Assembly (NCBI GenBank): GCA_030761205.1
Contig: JAULJL010000039.1
Coordinates: forward strand, 1,312,001-1,376,000
Source: Fremontodendron californicum
Taxonomy: Eukaryota; Streptophyta; Magnoliopsida; Malvales; Malvaceae
Direction: 5' to 3'
Length of the DNA: 64,000 nt
Shown piece by piece: positions 21,569 through 35,335 of the stretch. The notes under the pieces are model-generated. The model did no database searches, was not told the DNA's origin, and worked only from the letters and a program-made list of their open reading frames with translations. The stretch's first letter is position 1. Every line of letters begins with the position of its first letter. The translations under genes and the position numbers were made by a program.

Positions 21569-21852
21569 TAGATCTGCTCATGGACAGGATAATCCGTCTG
21601 ATCGGATAGGTCCAACCTGTATTGAATCAAGTTTGGGCAAGAGTTTTGGTGATTCAATCCGACTTTATCCAAATCACTGTTTACCTATTAAAAAATAATT
21701 TTTTATTTAAATTTAATTATAAAAATATAAAAATATTAATAAAAATAATTTTTTAATTATTATTATTGTGAACAGTGCTCCAGATTGACGGGTCAAACTT
21801 GGATAAGAAAAAAAAAGTTTTCAAATCACGATCTGACTCATGAACAAATCTA
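21569..21852 (+). mobile_element. MITE with TAGATCTGCTCATGG end, nested in an older repeat
   Basis: TAGATCTGCTCATGG at the left and CATGAACAAATCTA at the right form terminal inverted repeats around an AT-rich core. ATTCATA flanks both sides. The host repeat (about 21,437-21,568 and resuming at 21,853) belongs to the TCGTATT-type dispersed family. Related copies: 30979 and 59592. Confidence 0.75.
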
Positions 21853-22224
21853 ATTCATATTATATTCGTGTTATTTTTTTTGAATTATATTATATTTTAT
21901 GTATTATTTTTATTATTATTTTGTACTATTTTCATTTCGTGTTCAAAGTTATTAAATTTATTTATTGAAAAAAGGTTAGAATAAAAAACAAACAATGATG
22001 ATGATAACATTTAAGTGGTAAAATCATGAAAGATGGCGACCCATCAATTACAAGGTTTTACTTTTACCTAAGACCCAAAAGACTAAAAATGAAACAGGCT
22101 TAAGCACATGGCAGGCCCCATATACAGGATCTCTGACTCTTGACTTTCTGCTTCTTTCGATGATACAAAACACCCACCCACCATCCATCATAAAACCTTA
22201 ACAATCAACCTCTTTCACCATAGC

Positions 22225-22667
22225 TAGGGCTGTAATCGAGCCGAGTCGAGCTCGAATACTGAGAAGCTCGAGCTCGATTCGAAACTCGAGGCTCGAAACT
22301 CGGTTCGAGCTCGATCGAGTATCATTTTTTAAGCTCGAGCTCGGCTCGAGATAAAATCGAACTATTCGAGCTCGACTCGATTAGGCTCGTTTATATGCTC
22401 GAGCTCGAGCTCGAATTAAGGATTTTTAAGTATGTATATATATTAAGGGTAAAATAGTAAATTAATAATAAAAATATTATAAATAAAAAAGCTCGATTAG
22501 GCTCGCGAGCTGCTCGAATCGGGTATTAAGATACTCGAACTCGACTCGCTTGATAGCTCGAGCTGCTCGAGCTCGAGCTTGGCTCGATAATGACCGAATC
22601 GAATTCGAGTTTTTTTCGAGTCGAACTCGAGTAGCTTGCGAGCATAAGTGTCTCGTTTACACCTCTA
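22225..22667 (+). mobile_element. CGAG-rich hAT-like MITE, copy B
   Basis: 443 bp from TAGGGCTGTAATCGAG to CTCGTTTACACCTCTA, matching inverted ends, flanked by a perfect 8-bp duplication ACCATAGC (22217-22224 and 22668-22675). The interior is dominated by GAGCTCGA-type palindromes. No coding capacity. Confidence 0.9.
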
Positions 22668-25500
22668 ACCATAGCTCTTTATCTGCATGGCAATTAATAG
22701 TATAAATTCGAATATTTATAATTATTTAATTTTTTTTATTTGAATATTATGGATTAGGATAAAGTTTTAATTTGAATATTATAATTATTATTCGTAGAGA
22801 TTTGGAATGAATACAGATATAAAATTTCGAATATCTATTATTCGAATTCGTATTATTTATGCGGATAATGGATTCGGATATCCGAATCCGTTTATTTTTG
22901 TTGATTCGGATATCCGAATATATTATCCATTTATTTGATTTAAAATTAATTTTTGTTTAATTTTATATTTTTATTTAATTTTTTTATTTATTGAATTTAG
23001 ATATCTGACAGATAATATTATTTAATTCAGATTCGAATAATAATATTAAAATTTAATACGAATAATAAATGAATTCAAATTTTAAAACAAATTTACAAAT
23101 TCAATTTCAAAAAAAAAAAAAAAAAAAATCGATCTGCTGCCATTCGTACCTACAAATGCATTGCCTCAAATTCCCTTAACTACTGTTGTCTTCTTCTCAG
23201 CTTTAAGCCTTTTAGCCTGTCTGTCTCCCAATTGTTAATTTGTACCACTTTTTTCTTTTTTCTTTCATTTTTTACAGTATAAAATCCGCCTTACAAGTTC
23301 AAATTTGACAGCATTTTTATCCTTTATAAAGTTGAAGTGACTAGTCAGTAATCACTTATCTTTTCTCTTTGTTGAAAGTGGATACATGTTTTTTGTACTT
23401 CATAGGATCGATCTCAAAAACTTGCTAAGTTCTCCAAGTTTGAAAGTTGATTAATATATATAAATATAGTTTACACTTGATTTAAACACCAAAAATATCT
23501 AATTTATACTTGTCAAGCTCATAAATACTCAACCCAATCCACAATCAAATATAAATAAGTTAAGTAAAAGTTGATCCGAAATAAGAGAAAACACTGAAAT
23601 TTACTTCCATCAAAGATTAAAAAATCGGATCGAAGATCAAATCGATCAGATCTCTAGTTCTCGGCTCAATCGGTTAGCTCGACCGATTTGATCAAAGTGC
23701 TTTTAAATATATATATAAAAAATAATTTTAATGTTAAGTAATAAGAATATGTATTTAGCTTAGTGATATAGTCTTTAATATAAATTTAAAAGATTAAAGA
23801 TTCAAATCTCATTATTTACAAAATAATAAAAAATTAATTTTTTACTGATTTTCCACGCTTTCAAAGAAAACCCGATTTTATATATAATATTGGACCTGAC
23901 AATCCACCAATTCTCGATCCAACCTTATTTACCTACTTTTTTTTTTTTTTTTTTGTCCTTTAAACATTCTCTAATATTTCACTGATTTAATCATAACAAC
24001 ATCCCGAAATTTAACTCTTATATCCTTTAGCATTTTAGAAATTCCTCCCACCTTTTACTTGACAACCATTAAAAATTTAATCAGCTCATCAAAAAAAAAA
24101 AAAAAAATCAACATAATTAATTATTATTAGGTAATGATCTCTGTTGTCATTAGTTGTGGAAAGGCACTGTTAATTTGACAAGCAAAACTGAATGTGACAG
24201 ACATTTCACCACCAATTAAAAAGCATGACTGTTTCTCAAGCCTGTTTAGGACTAATTTGTTTGAAAAAAAAAATTAGATTGAAAAATAATGTGTTTAAAA
24301 TTTTTTAAGTGTTTAATATTGCAGTGAAAATGTATTGTAAGAAATTGAAATGTCAAGAAGATATGTTTAAAATAATAAAAATGTAGATATGTGAGGATAA
24401 TAAAGTTATTTTATTCAAAAATTAGTTTTTAAAGCCCAAAAATTATATTTTTTGACTTTTTAATTTGACTTTTCAAATCATAATTTTAATAACAAAAACT
24501 AAATTTTTATATTTATTTAACATTAAAAAATAATTTTAATCTTAAAAATTATGCGAAAAATAATGCTGAAGAAGGCTTTACTTTATCATCTCAACACAGT
24601 ACTGAATTTATACTGTTTAGGGTATATTATTGTTCGTGTGGCTAAAGTGGTTTGGTCTTTGTAGCATTCAGATTTAGCCTTTTTCTTCTTTTCCTTTGCT
24701 TTTCTCTATACCAAATCAACAGTTGTTTTTTAATTCTTACTTTTGCGTTTGCCCCCGAAAGAAATTCTACATTTGGAGTTAGTTGAGTATTACGGTTGAA
24801 ATAAATTTGGATTAAAAAAAAATTAAATTGGATAAAAGTATTTAAAAAGTGCGATGAAAGAATATGATTTAATTTTTTTTTAAATATTTAGTATTGCTAT
24901 AAAAAGTGCGATCAGAAATTGAAATATGAAAAAAATATGTTTAAAACAATAAAAGTTTAGAGATGTGATATGTGAGAATAATAAAATTATTTTATTCAAA
25001 AGCCAACAAAAAACTTCATTTTCTTGTTTTTTATTTGAATTATCAAATCATGATTTCAATCACAAAAATTAAATTTTTTTATCTGTTTAACATTGTGTTT
25101 ACTGTGAAACACAATTTTTGATCTCAAAAATTATACCAATAACAACGCTAAACGGTGCTTTAATATAAAAATTACAAAAATGCTTGCTGGTAAGAACTGT
25201 TAAATGTTCAACTCGAAAACTTAAGATTTAACACATAATTACTGTATTTCAATACTTTTCATAGCATAGAAGTAAAAATATTTGCAAATAATTTCATTTG
25301 GATGATAGGTGAAAATGATTTTTACCGCGTTATCTTTATGTTTTATGATTAAAATTTTTTAGTTAAAATCGAGTATACGATACGTGCTTTCCGCTCTGTT
25401 ACCTCTATCATTCCTGACATTGCAGCAGTAGCTATATACAGTCAATACCTTATTTAGAGGAAAGCCCAAAACCCAGAAATCAAATCAAATCATAAAAATA
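22668..25500. other. AT-rich intergenic repeats
   Basis: No gene seen. About 22,700-23,110 is a repeat with GGATATCCGAATCCG-type palindromes. About 23,615-23,925 is one copy of the AATCGGATCGAA family (see 28457). 24,240-25,150 holds two loosely similar stretches around ATATGTTTAAAATAATAAAA. The rest is low-complexity A/T. Confidence 0.5.
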
Positions 25501-25533
25501 AAACCCTCAATTCAAAAAGTCTCTCCCTTCTTC

Positions 25534-25540
25534 TATATAA
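25534..25540 (+). promoter_or_regulatory. TATA box of the DVL-like gene
   Basis: TATATAA in TTCTATATAAACAAAC, 141 bp upstream of the start codon, implying a leader of roughly 110 nt. Confidence 0.6.
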
Positions 25541-25680
25541 ACAAACACTTCAAAGCTCATTCAACCTCTACGCCTTTTCATATTTACTACTTCTTTTAGC
25601 AGTGCCAGTAAGAACAACACTTATACATAGCTCAAGCAAGAAAAGAAAAAAAGGGAAAAAAAGCTTACTTATTTTCATAA

Positions 25681-25860
25681 ATGGCAGGCAAAGAAAAGGA
25701 GAAAAGATATATTAGTGACGACAAGCATGCGGCCTGTGAGCCTTGCAGATCTGTGGGTGAAAAATGCAGCCATTTGGTTAAGAAACAGCGAGCCAAATTC
25801 TACATCCTCCGGCGTTGCATAGCAATGCTTGTTTGCTGGCGTGAAAGCGGCGAGTCTTGA
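25681..25860 (+). CDS. DVL/ROTUNDIFOLIA-like (RTFL) small polypeptide
   Basis: A 59-residue single-exon frame beginning MAGKEKEKRYISDD and ending in the family signature KKQRAKFYILRRCIAMLVCW (residues 34-53), followed by RESGES and TGA. The Arg/Lys-rich, Cys-containing C-terminal RTF domain defines the plant DVL/RTFL family. From family knowledge, these small proteins associate with the plasma membrane and restrict cell proliferation along organ axes when overexpressed. The N-terminal part is Cys-containing (ACEPCRSVGEKC) and less conserved. It has a TATA box and short leader, and no interruption. It stands alone in a gene-poor stretch. Confidence 0.92.
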   Translation: MAGKEKEKRYISDDKHAACEPCRSVGEKCSHLVKKQRAKFYILRRCIAMLVCWRESGES

Positions 25861-26770
25861 TGAAAAAAGGCCAGCTTTGGGGTTTTATTTATTTTATTTT
25901 TTTTTATCATCTCTACTTTGTATAGAAGTGCAATTAAAAGAAAGTACTTTTTCATTAATACTAGTATAATTCTAGCTCTCATTACTAAATTTAAGGGTAA
26001 GAAGGAAAAAATAAATAAATTATATAGTGTTAAATGAGCTTTGTCTAGTCTTTTTATTCAAAGATTTAAATCGCGGTCATCAACATATTTTCGATTGTAT
26101 CGTTTTTATTATGATGAAATATCGATGACGAAAAGAGTTAAAATCGCAAAATAATAATCGTTAACATTCCTAATTCTACTGATAAAATTTTAGATCTGTT
26201 AAACTTTGTTGAGAAATGGGGGAATTGTTAATTTCTTGAGTCAAATGTAACTGTTGTAATGGTTGCTCTTTTATCTTTGTTTTTGCTGCTCCTTTTCCTT
26301 TCTTTCTTTCTTTCTTTCTTACTTTGATTTTCTTGGAATGCTGCTGTGAAGTTCAAACTTGTTTACCAGTCAAAAAAGGATTGATGGGACTGAAGGGGAA
26401 TCTGGGTTTTCATCAAATTCTCTTAAAGGGTTAGTTTAGTTATGCAAAATAGCATATTCATTTCTCATTTCTGGAAGAATGAAAATTCCTTTTTTTTTTT
26501 CTTCATTCATTCATTCTATTTTTTTTTTCTTTTTTAGCTATTTGATCTCAATTCAAGAAATTAAATAATGGTCGCAATAAAATATTTTTAACTTTTTTTA
26601 TAATCAATATTCGTCATAATTAACCGTAATAGCATTTATTATATTCACAATCACGATAAACGGATGAGAACGAAAATACATATGCAGCTGCAGTTTAAAA
26701 AATTGGATTTCATCATGTACAAACTACACCAATTTCCATTGAAAAAGGAAATTCCTGTGAATTAGACCTG

Positions 26771-26771
<1 letters not shown>

Positions 26772-26810
<39 letters not shown>
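26772..26810. repeat. (TA)n microsatellite
   Basis: About 19 TA units in pure tandem. Similar shorter (TA)n tracts occur at 4404-4421, 20374-20389, 31509-31534 and 56320-56353. Confidence 0.95.
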
Positions 26811-26812
<2 letters not shown>

Positions 26813-27571
26813 CTCTGTATTCAAGAGTTTATAGCTGTAATTTGGTCTTTGCTGATCTGATATTAATTTACAATTTAATTTTTTTTTTTTTTCATTTAAA
26901 AAAGTTTGTGTACTATAAATAGAAATTGCAGATTCCTCCTCTTTCCTCCATTTCTTCACATGAAATCATCTTTGGTTAGAGAGAAAAAAAAAAAGACAGT
27001 TGCTTCTAGTTTCCCAGATTTCAATCTTCCTTTGATAAGGGATTGTAGATTCTGTTATTCGAATCTTAAATTTATGAATGTCAATTTTTAAAAATGATTA
27101 TATGAATTAATTAAATTAAGTCTTGAATTCAATAAAATACCAATAAACTAACAAAATCTTATTATATATATATTTTTTTTAATTTTAAAAATGTTGTCAT
27201 TTAATGTTTCATTTGAATGAATGATAAAAAATAATTGCTACCTTATCGAAGCATCATTTTGTCCTTAAATCTATAAGAGTTCAATATTATTTTAAAACTT
27301 GGACCCAATAAAATTCTCTTTTCATAAGTATTAGACAAGAGGAATAATTGTTTTAGTTTCAAGTAAAATTATGAGAAAACATGAAGATCACTTAATTAAT
27401 CAAGATGCATATATGCTCCCCATATCTATAGATTCTAATATATGATTTGTCAATTCAGACAATCTAATTATCAACAGGTCCTTGTGCTTAGGGAACATCA
27501 AACAAGAACAAACCCTAATTTTAGAATTAATTATTTTTCTTGGACCATCCCTCATCCTCCAGTTTCAACTT

Positions 27572-27573
<2 letters not shown>

Positions 27574-27629
<56 letters not shown>
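27574..27629. repeat. (TA)n microsatellite, longest in window
   Basis: About 28 uninterrupted TA units, likely length-variable between individuals. Confidence 0.95.
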
Positions 27630-27632
<3 letters not shown>

Positions 27633-28456
27633 CCCCAAATCCCACAATGTTTTCGTTTAATGTTCCTTTACATGCAACACAAATCCATCGGCTCAGATTT
27701 AATGGAATGGCTGACCATACCTCAAAATATATACTAAATTTATTGATCATCATCACCAAAGAATAATACAAGTTTTTCTGTCAAATTCGAAATTTAATTA
27801 AGTTAGTTTATATAATCATTTTTAAAAGGTGATATCTAATAAATTTAGAATTCGAATTTCAATATCTACAACCCTTTATCTATCCTCAGATTACGACTTC
27901 TTTTGTACAAAAAAAAAATACAAATTTTCCTATATGACAAAACCACAACTCTTCTAGCCTTCAGTTCTAAGTAAAACCTCAAGTGAAAATAAAATCCGGA
28001 GTTTAGTTCAATTGATTTATACGGTCAATTTTAAAAAGTGACATCTAGTAAGTTTGAGATTCGAATTTCAATATCTATAATCCTTTGTATAAAAATAACT
28101 CAAGTGAAAGTGGAAATTACTATATATACTCTTTTAACTAATTAGAGGGATTCCTCAACCAAGTATACATGCATGGCGACCCACTCTGAGACTTCTACTA
28201 CATTGAGAGTTTGAAAAGAAAAAAAAAAATTTGAATTTCTCGAGAAGGAAGAAGGTAAATATATGCAATTTTATACATTATCTTTATATATTGTATTTTT
28301 TATTTTTTTTTATAATTCGAATTTCGAAACTTCCATATCATTGAGCTTATTTGAAAAGATTTAATTACTATTTGACAAAAATATATTTCACTAATAAATG
28401 AATTCTTGACCAGCTAGTGTATTGGTTATATCAAAATTAAATAAAAAAAAAAAAAA

Positions 28457-28925
28457 ATCGGATCGAAAGTCAAATCAGTGAGATTTTTTATCATCGATTC
28501 AATTGGTCCAATCGATTGGATCAATCGATTTAATTAAAATAATTTTAATATTAAATAAGTAATAAATATAATTAATAATTAATAAAATATACATTTGGCT
28601 TAATGGTATGGTCCAATAAATTGGATCAGTAGGTTTAATTAAAATAATTTTAATATTAAATAAGTAATAAATATAGTAAATAATTAATAAAAATATACAT
28701 TTGGCTTAATGGTATGGTTTTAATATAAAAGTAAGAGGCTAAAGGTTCAAATCTTATAACTTACAAAAAATTAAAAAAAAAAATCTAAAATCGATTTTTG
28801 ATCAATTGAACCGCTTTTCTTCCAATTCAATGAATCTTCGATTCTATGCACCATATAGACCGATTAGAGCTTCAATTTTCGATTAAACCAATCCAACTGA
28901 TTGATCCGATCGATTCAATTTTTTC
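28457..28925 (+). repeat. AATCGGATCGAA-family element with internal tandem duplication
   Basis: Begins AAAATCGGATCGAAAG and ends with TTGATCCGATCGATTCAATT, inverted relatives of each other. Inside, a unit of about 105 bp (GGATCA...TTGGCTTAATGGTATGG) is repeated at about 28,510-28,608 and 28,620-28,716. Other copies: 23,615-23,925, 29,482-29,800 and, reversed, about 33,120-33,520. Confidence 0.65.
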
Positions 28926-29800
28926 ATCCATAATTACATCCTTTAATTTCCAAGTTATTTTATTTTGTTTTTTTCTTCCTTTGTTATGATTTATCCATTT
29001 AATCATTCAAAACATGTTCACAATACTTTTTGAAAAGGGCACAAGTTCTTTGATGTGGAAGCTTTAAATCCAAAACATGCATGTGAAATTGGGAATTATA
29101 GTCAACATATGATCCCCTTAAGTAAACTGAAAATCACATGTAAGGGGAATCACTTAGCTGATATATATGACACACACACAACAAAAAAAAAAAACCATTA
29201 GTTTTGGAAGATTCCCTTATATATATTACAGACAAATCATGCTTTTCTCTTGTCTTCAAACAATCTTATCAAGTGGGATTTTCTTTTTCCACTTTCAAAC
29301 ATATGGTTTATCTTTAATTTCCAACTTTTGGAAGTTAATAATGCTTCTAATTGGTCTGACTAAAACATATATATTGATATTATGTTTTGTATAGTAAGCT
29401 TAGAAATGATCACATGTCAAATGACAGTTGCTGTGAGAAAATTCATCCTCCTATAATTGTGGTTTAAAAAGTATGATAAAAAAATCGGATCGAAAATTAA
29501 ATTAGTAAAATTTTTAATCATCGATTTGATCAGTTAAATCGATCGATTTAATTAAAAATATTTAAATATAATAAATAATTAATAAAAATATATATTTGGT
29601 TTAATGGTATGATTTTTAATTATAAAACTAAGAAGTTAAAGATTTAAATCTCATCATTTATAAAAAATAAAAAAAAAATAAAACTTGTTTTTATTTTTTA
29701 TTTTTATCAATTTTTAATCGATTTTATATCATATCAAATCGAACAGACTTTCAATTTTTAATTGAACCGATTCAATTAAGTATTTTCAATCATGAAAAAA

Positions 29801-30978
29801 AAAATGTGAACTCTAGACTTCAATCCTGAAGTAGATGAACCTAGCTATAGCAGCTAATTAAAGCAAGTGATAATCTATATTTTGGCAAATTAACTAATTA
29901 ATCAATCAATCTTATTTCCAAGAGGACCAAGACCCTGAGAGTGTGTCTTCTAAGGCATAAACTTGTCTTTATTTCAAAGAAAATGAAGCCTAACTTTGAC
30001 TATGGTAATGGCAAATTAATAATAGAGAGGGTAGTATAGGGGAATAATATATAGGATCACACTTGTTATATCCATATTAGGTAAGATTAAGATCCAACGT
30101 CAAATCAGATCAAAAAGGTTCATCAATTTTATCTTTCAAAGAAAGTAACATATGTCAATAACTAACCTAATCACATATGACATATGCAGGCAGATAATTA
30201 TCATAACTGACAAACGAGCAGATCAAACGAGCAACCCAAGATTTTTCATGGCTCCAGGTATAAAAGGCGTGAGATAAGCCAAAAAAAAACCTCAAGTTCT
30301 CCTTTCATCATCCTCTTGGCTATTTTACTATCTATTCTCTTGTCCTCAAAATTTTTTACTGACTTAAACATCAAAATGCATCTCAAAATATTAGTTTTAA
30401 CGCCCCTCCAACCTATGTTTCCATCTTGACCACTAAATTATTTACCAACCAAAAACACTATCTACAACACTTTTTACAAAGAAGAAGAAATAAAAAAAAA
30501 AAGGCTGGAAAGCTAATATACTTCCAAGCAACAGTAAAAAAGATACTACCCAATCTAGGACTACCATTAAAGAATAGGTAGGGCACTAATGTTTATTTTG
30601 ACATTACCAATGATATGAATTAAATACATCTTAGTAAACATAATTTTTCTTTCTTTCTTTTTCTTTTTTTTTTCTTCATTACTTTCTTTGGTTTTACTCT
30701 TGTTTCATTACATTTTTGAGGTGAAAAATAAGGTGACCCAACAATTTGGTACCATTTGATTCTTCTCCATGTTTCCATTTCTTTGGAAAAAGCTTTTTGG
30801 TCATTCCAAAACAATATATATTCATGTAATTTGCTAATAGCTTAGGTTGATTTTTCATCGCGTTCAAGTCTCGATTTGATATTTTTAAATTTTTAGTGCG
30901 GTGAAAATTCCTTTCCACTTTGCTTTCAGATGAAAGCTTTGATTACGAACTAAGACTAGTACAATTCAAGGTTACCAT
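29801..30978. other. Intergenic stretch without recognisable genes
   Basis: AT-rich unique-looking sequence. Open frames are short and carry no motif I recognise. Confidence 0.5.
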
Positions 30979-31290
30979 TAGACTTGCTCAAGTGCCGGTT
31001 AACTCGTCCGATTTGACAAATCTTATTTAATTCGGATCGGGTTTGGATAATTTTTTTTGTAATTCGAGCTAGTCTGGTCCGGTTTGGTCTGAATTATTAT
31101 TTATTAAATAAAAAAAATATTTTTTTTTTAAATTTAATTATAAAATATATATTAGTATTAATATAAAAAATAATATTTTAATAATTTATGAACAGTAAAA
31201 TGGTTTTATAGGCCGGCTCGAGCTCGGCCCGAAACGGACTTGAACAAAAAAAAATTCGAATCGCAGTCAATCCAACCCATGAAAATATTT
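30979..31290 (+). repeat. Diverged copy of the TAGATCTGCTCATGG MITE family
   Basis: TAGACTTGCTCAAGTGCCGG at the left and CCAACCCATGAAAAT at the right, with an AT-rich core as in the copy at 21569. No clear target duplication. Confidence 0.55.
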
Positions 31291-31509
31291 ATATACCACT
31301 CAACACTAAACCAATTTGCTATGGAGTAAAAAATGTCAATATATGCAATAAGAAGAGACTATTAGACCATAGGAAAAGGAATTGAAAAGGAGGAGATCTT
31401 GCCAACAAAACTAAAAGCTAAATATAAAAGAGTATTTTGATTAAATTTGATAATTCATGTATTTGTATCGTATTCGTATTAATTTTTTTATATTTTAATC
31501 GTGTTTAAG

Positions 31510-31541
<32 letters not shown>

Positions 31542-33539
31542 AACATATTAATAATTTGTATTATATAAATATAAATATCGTATCATACTTTAATTATTTT
31601 TTTTTATCATATTTAAATAATATAATCGTATCGTAGGTGTCTATTACAATGAGAAATTTTACAATGGGAACCCTTAATTACACCCACACATTTATGTAAC
31701 ACGTTGTAAAAATGTAAGAAAATTATATAAAAGGATTAATAATTAAAATTTATTTACTAATTATGTATTCTAAGAAAAAAAATTTATTACAAGGAAATAA
31801 AATTGGTATTTTAAAAATGATTTAAATAATATTAAAAGCATCTTAAAAAGTAAATATATTATTAATAATGAGATTTAGTACTCAAATATTAATATAATAT
31901 TTATAATAATATTATTTTTAATAATAATACCATTTAAAATATTAAAAAATATATGTATATTAATATTAAATATTTTTAATATTGCAAAAGTATTATTTAA
32001 AATATAAACTAGTTGAATATTAATATTTTAAAATATACTTTTTCTATAAATCATATTTTTTATGTTTACACTATAATATTATAAATATATTTATTCTTTA
32101 TATAATATAAATTATATAATATATTTTATATAGTTGAAAACTGGGTCGGACCAGGCCGAGCTCGGACCTTGAATGTTGGAGCCAAAGTCTAATCCGTTTT
32201 TTAAATAGGCTTTATTTTTTTGTCCTAGTCTATTTTTTGAGCTTAATATTTTTGTCGAAACCCACTCAAATATTCGACGAGATTTCGGGCTTGGGCGAGT
32301 AGCACAGCTCGTGGATAAGTCTAGATTGTAACATTTAGTAGTATTTGATTGGCCTGGACAGAATTTTGAATCTGAATTTTTGATAAGCTCAAGCTTGAGT
32401 AAACATGTAAAGTATTGATACCATGCCTAGGTTTGACATGAACTTTGCTTGACGAAAAATATATAATTTTTTTTTATAGTTTTACCATTAAAATAAAATG
32501 GGTTAAATTTTTTTTTTTTAAAAATTTATCTACTAAAATCAACATATTGGCAATGTTGAACACGACACGAGAAAAATAACTAAAATATGATGTAAAATAT
32601 GACATGACACGAAAAAATTACACGAACACGATACGCATACACAAACATGTGAAAATCTATATAATAGAACTATTAACATGTCAAAAATATATAAACATAT
32701 AATAGCATAAACACGATTATGACACGAAAAATAACATGAATACGATACGAATATGTGGATTATTATACCTACATGTATCAAGTTTGTTAAAATAAAATAA
32801 TATTATAAATTGGGTCGAGTTTAACAAATTTATTCTTGAATTGACCAAACTCGTAAGCTTGATAAGTAGCTTGATCCTTAAATAAATGTAATGATAATAT
32901 TTTATTTAATTAATTTTTAATATTTCATTTTATTTTAATAAAATTTTTGTTATGATAATAACCAATAATAATTTTCATCATTAGTCTTCTTTTGTAATTC
33001 TCTTAAAAGTTAGTTTTGGCACATTATTCTAGGGTTCTCATTGGATTAAAAGTTCTTACCGTAGCACTCACCTCGTATCGTATCCAGTAACGTATTCGAT
33101 ATTATCGGATTTAATTTAGATGAGATCAGTGAATAAAAAATTAGATCGGATCTGTCAGACCGGTTGAACAGAGAACCGGTGGCCTATCAAGTTCGGTAGG
33201 TACAATAGAATCGGATTTGATCAATCTGGTCAAAAATCGGTTCAATAAAAAAAAACGATAAAAAATGGGTAAAAAACGGAAAAAGGGGAAAAAACTACTT
33301 TTTTATATTTTAATTTTTTTTAATTGATAAGATTTGAACACATAATCTTTTAGATATATACTAAAAATCATAACACTAAACTAAATATCTATTTTTATTT
33401 ATTATTTATGATATTTAATATTTATTTAAATATTTAAAATTTTATTTAAAATATTTTATCGATTCAACCGATTTAATCTATTGAATCAAAAATCATATCG
33501 ATTGAATCAAAAAATCAAAATTTTTTTTTTTTAACCTTG
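31291..33539. other. AT-rich intergenic repeats
   Basis: No gene. It includes a TATTCGTATT-type repeat (31,440-31,640), a GGGTCGGACC/GTGGATAAGTCTAG repeat (about 32,135-32,330), a CACGACACGA-type repeat (32,545-32,790) and a reversed AATCGGATCGAA-family copy (33,120-33,520). Confidence 0.5.
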
Positions 33540-33780
33540 GATGAGACAAGCGATGTGGAGATGATGTGGGTGGGTCAATGGATGTGTCAGCCGACAGCGA
33601 GAATCCTTAGAGGAAAGAAAAGCGAGGTGAGGCTGACTGGCTGCAGCTGCCCCTCGTGCGGCCCTTTCACTCTTTCCCTTTCTGTGCCCCTTTGGCCCCA
33701 TTTTCCCTGCCCTTTTTAGTCCTTAGCTCATTTGCTTTTTTGCTTTGCCCACCTCCCCTCCTGTCTTCTCATGATCCCCA
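33540..33780. other. GC-richer, pyrimidine-rich island
   Basis: About 240 bp that stand out from the AT-rich surroundings, with a purine-rich left half and a C/T-rich right half (TTTCCCTTTCTGTGCCCCTT). No coding or RNA motif is recognised. Such a tract could be promoter-proximal leader sequence, but no downstream gene is visible. Confidence 0.35.
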
Positions 33781-34261
33781 ACTGCCTATCAAATTTCAGT
33801 ATTCATCACCTAATTTCATCAACTCAGCATTATTATATCACCTAAATTCAATAATTCATATATTTATATTATATTTATATTATTTTTTATATTATAATTG
33901 TATTTAAAGTATAAAATATTAATATAAATTTTATATATTAATAATTTATATTATATAGATTTTGATATATTCGTCTATTTATATCATTTCATATTTTGTA
34001 CTATATTTTCATCCAGGATGTTTCTCATCCCCATTTTATGATTGATGGAAGATTAATTTCTGTCGGGCTTGGAATGTAATGATAAAGCTCTCCTAATATT
34101 ACTCTCAAGATTCGAAGAATTTTGGTTCTCATCTGGGAATTTGAGCCACTTTACCACTCCAACCAATCAAATATTGGTTTGGTTATTTTTTTGTCATGTT
34201 TGTGTTGTCTAATCGTATCGTATCCAAAATTTTCATACATAATATCAACGCTACCATCACT

Positions 34262-34263
34262 TA

Positions 34264-34299
<36 letters not shown>

Positions 34300-34301
34300 T
34301 C
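34262..34301. repeat. (TA)n/(ATA)n compound microsatellite
   Basis: TATATATATA followed by about nine AAT/ATA units. Confidence 0.9.
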
Positions 34302-34789
34302 TTCTATAAAAAGTATTAAAATCCACTCATTTTTGGTTATTTATGAAAAAAATAGAAACAAATTCACAAATTAATACATTATTATATGTTGATTGAATGC
34401 CCACATTGTCAAGGAAAAAAAATCCAAACGAAATTCTAAATTTGAAAGTTAAATATAATGAAGTATCTATTTATCCATGTGTTGTAAAATCATGCATTCA
34501 AATTCCATGGGATATGCTTTAGGCCGTTGCTAGTTGCTACCCCGTGACATTTAATATTTTCAGCATTGTCGGTAGCTAACTGCGCACCAAAAAGATCCAA
34601 AGTTGAAGGATGGGATGGGCACTTGTCAAATCCTAAATTCAAAATTTTAGAGTTTTTTTTTAATATTTATAAATTTTTAATTAGATTATCAATTTTAAAT
34701 AAATTTAAGTTCAATTATATTAAATAATTATTAATTATTTAAATAATTTTTTTCTTCATATTTTAATATTTTAAGTAAATTAATTTAAA

Positions 34790-35335
34790 GTTAAAATCAA
34801 ATCATTATGATAAATTTTGTAAAATATGAGATAAATTGAGACACGATACAACACAATATAAAAAATAATAATTAAAATACGCCACAACATAAAAAATAAT
34901 ATGAATACGATACGAATACACGAACTTGTCAAAATCTATATTATACGAATTATTAACGCGTAAAAATTTATATAAATTTATAATACTTTGAAAACACTAA
35001 AAATAACACGAATATGAATGAGTCACGAACACAATTTTTTCTCTAAATTGAATCATCATGATAAATTATGCAAAATATATCATGAATTGAGACAGGACAG
35101 AACACACAACGTTTTTTCTAAATTGAATCACAATGACAAAATATACACAAACTATGCAAAATATGAAATGAATTGAGATACGACACGAACATAGTATAAG
35201 AAAAATAATTAAAATACAACACGAAAAATAACTTGAACACTACACGAATACACGAACGTGCCAAAATATATATAAACGAATTATTAACGTGTAAAATTTT
35301 ATATAATTTTTTAATACTTTAAACACACAATCAAA
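34790..35335 (+). repeat. Array of the GAGACACGACACGAACAC dispersed family
   Basis: Two to three imperfect units carrying TTGAGACACGA, AATTATTAACGTGT and AATTTATATAA motifs. Same family as 63,100-64,000. Confidence 0.6.

Noticed and set aside
33540..33780. microRNA precursor in the GC-richer island
   Set aside because: I looked for long complementary arms and known plant miRNA sequences and saw none.
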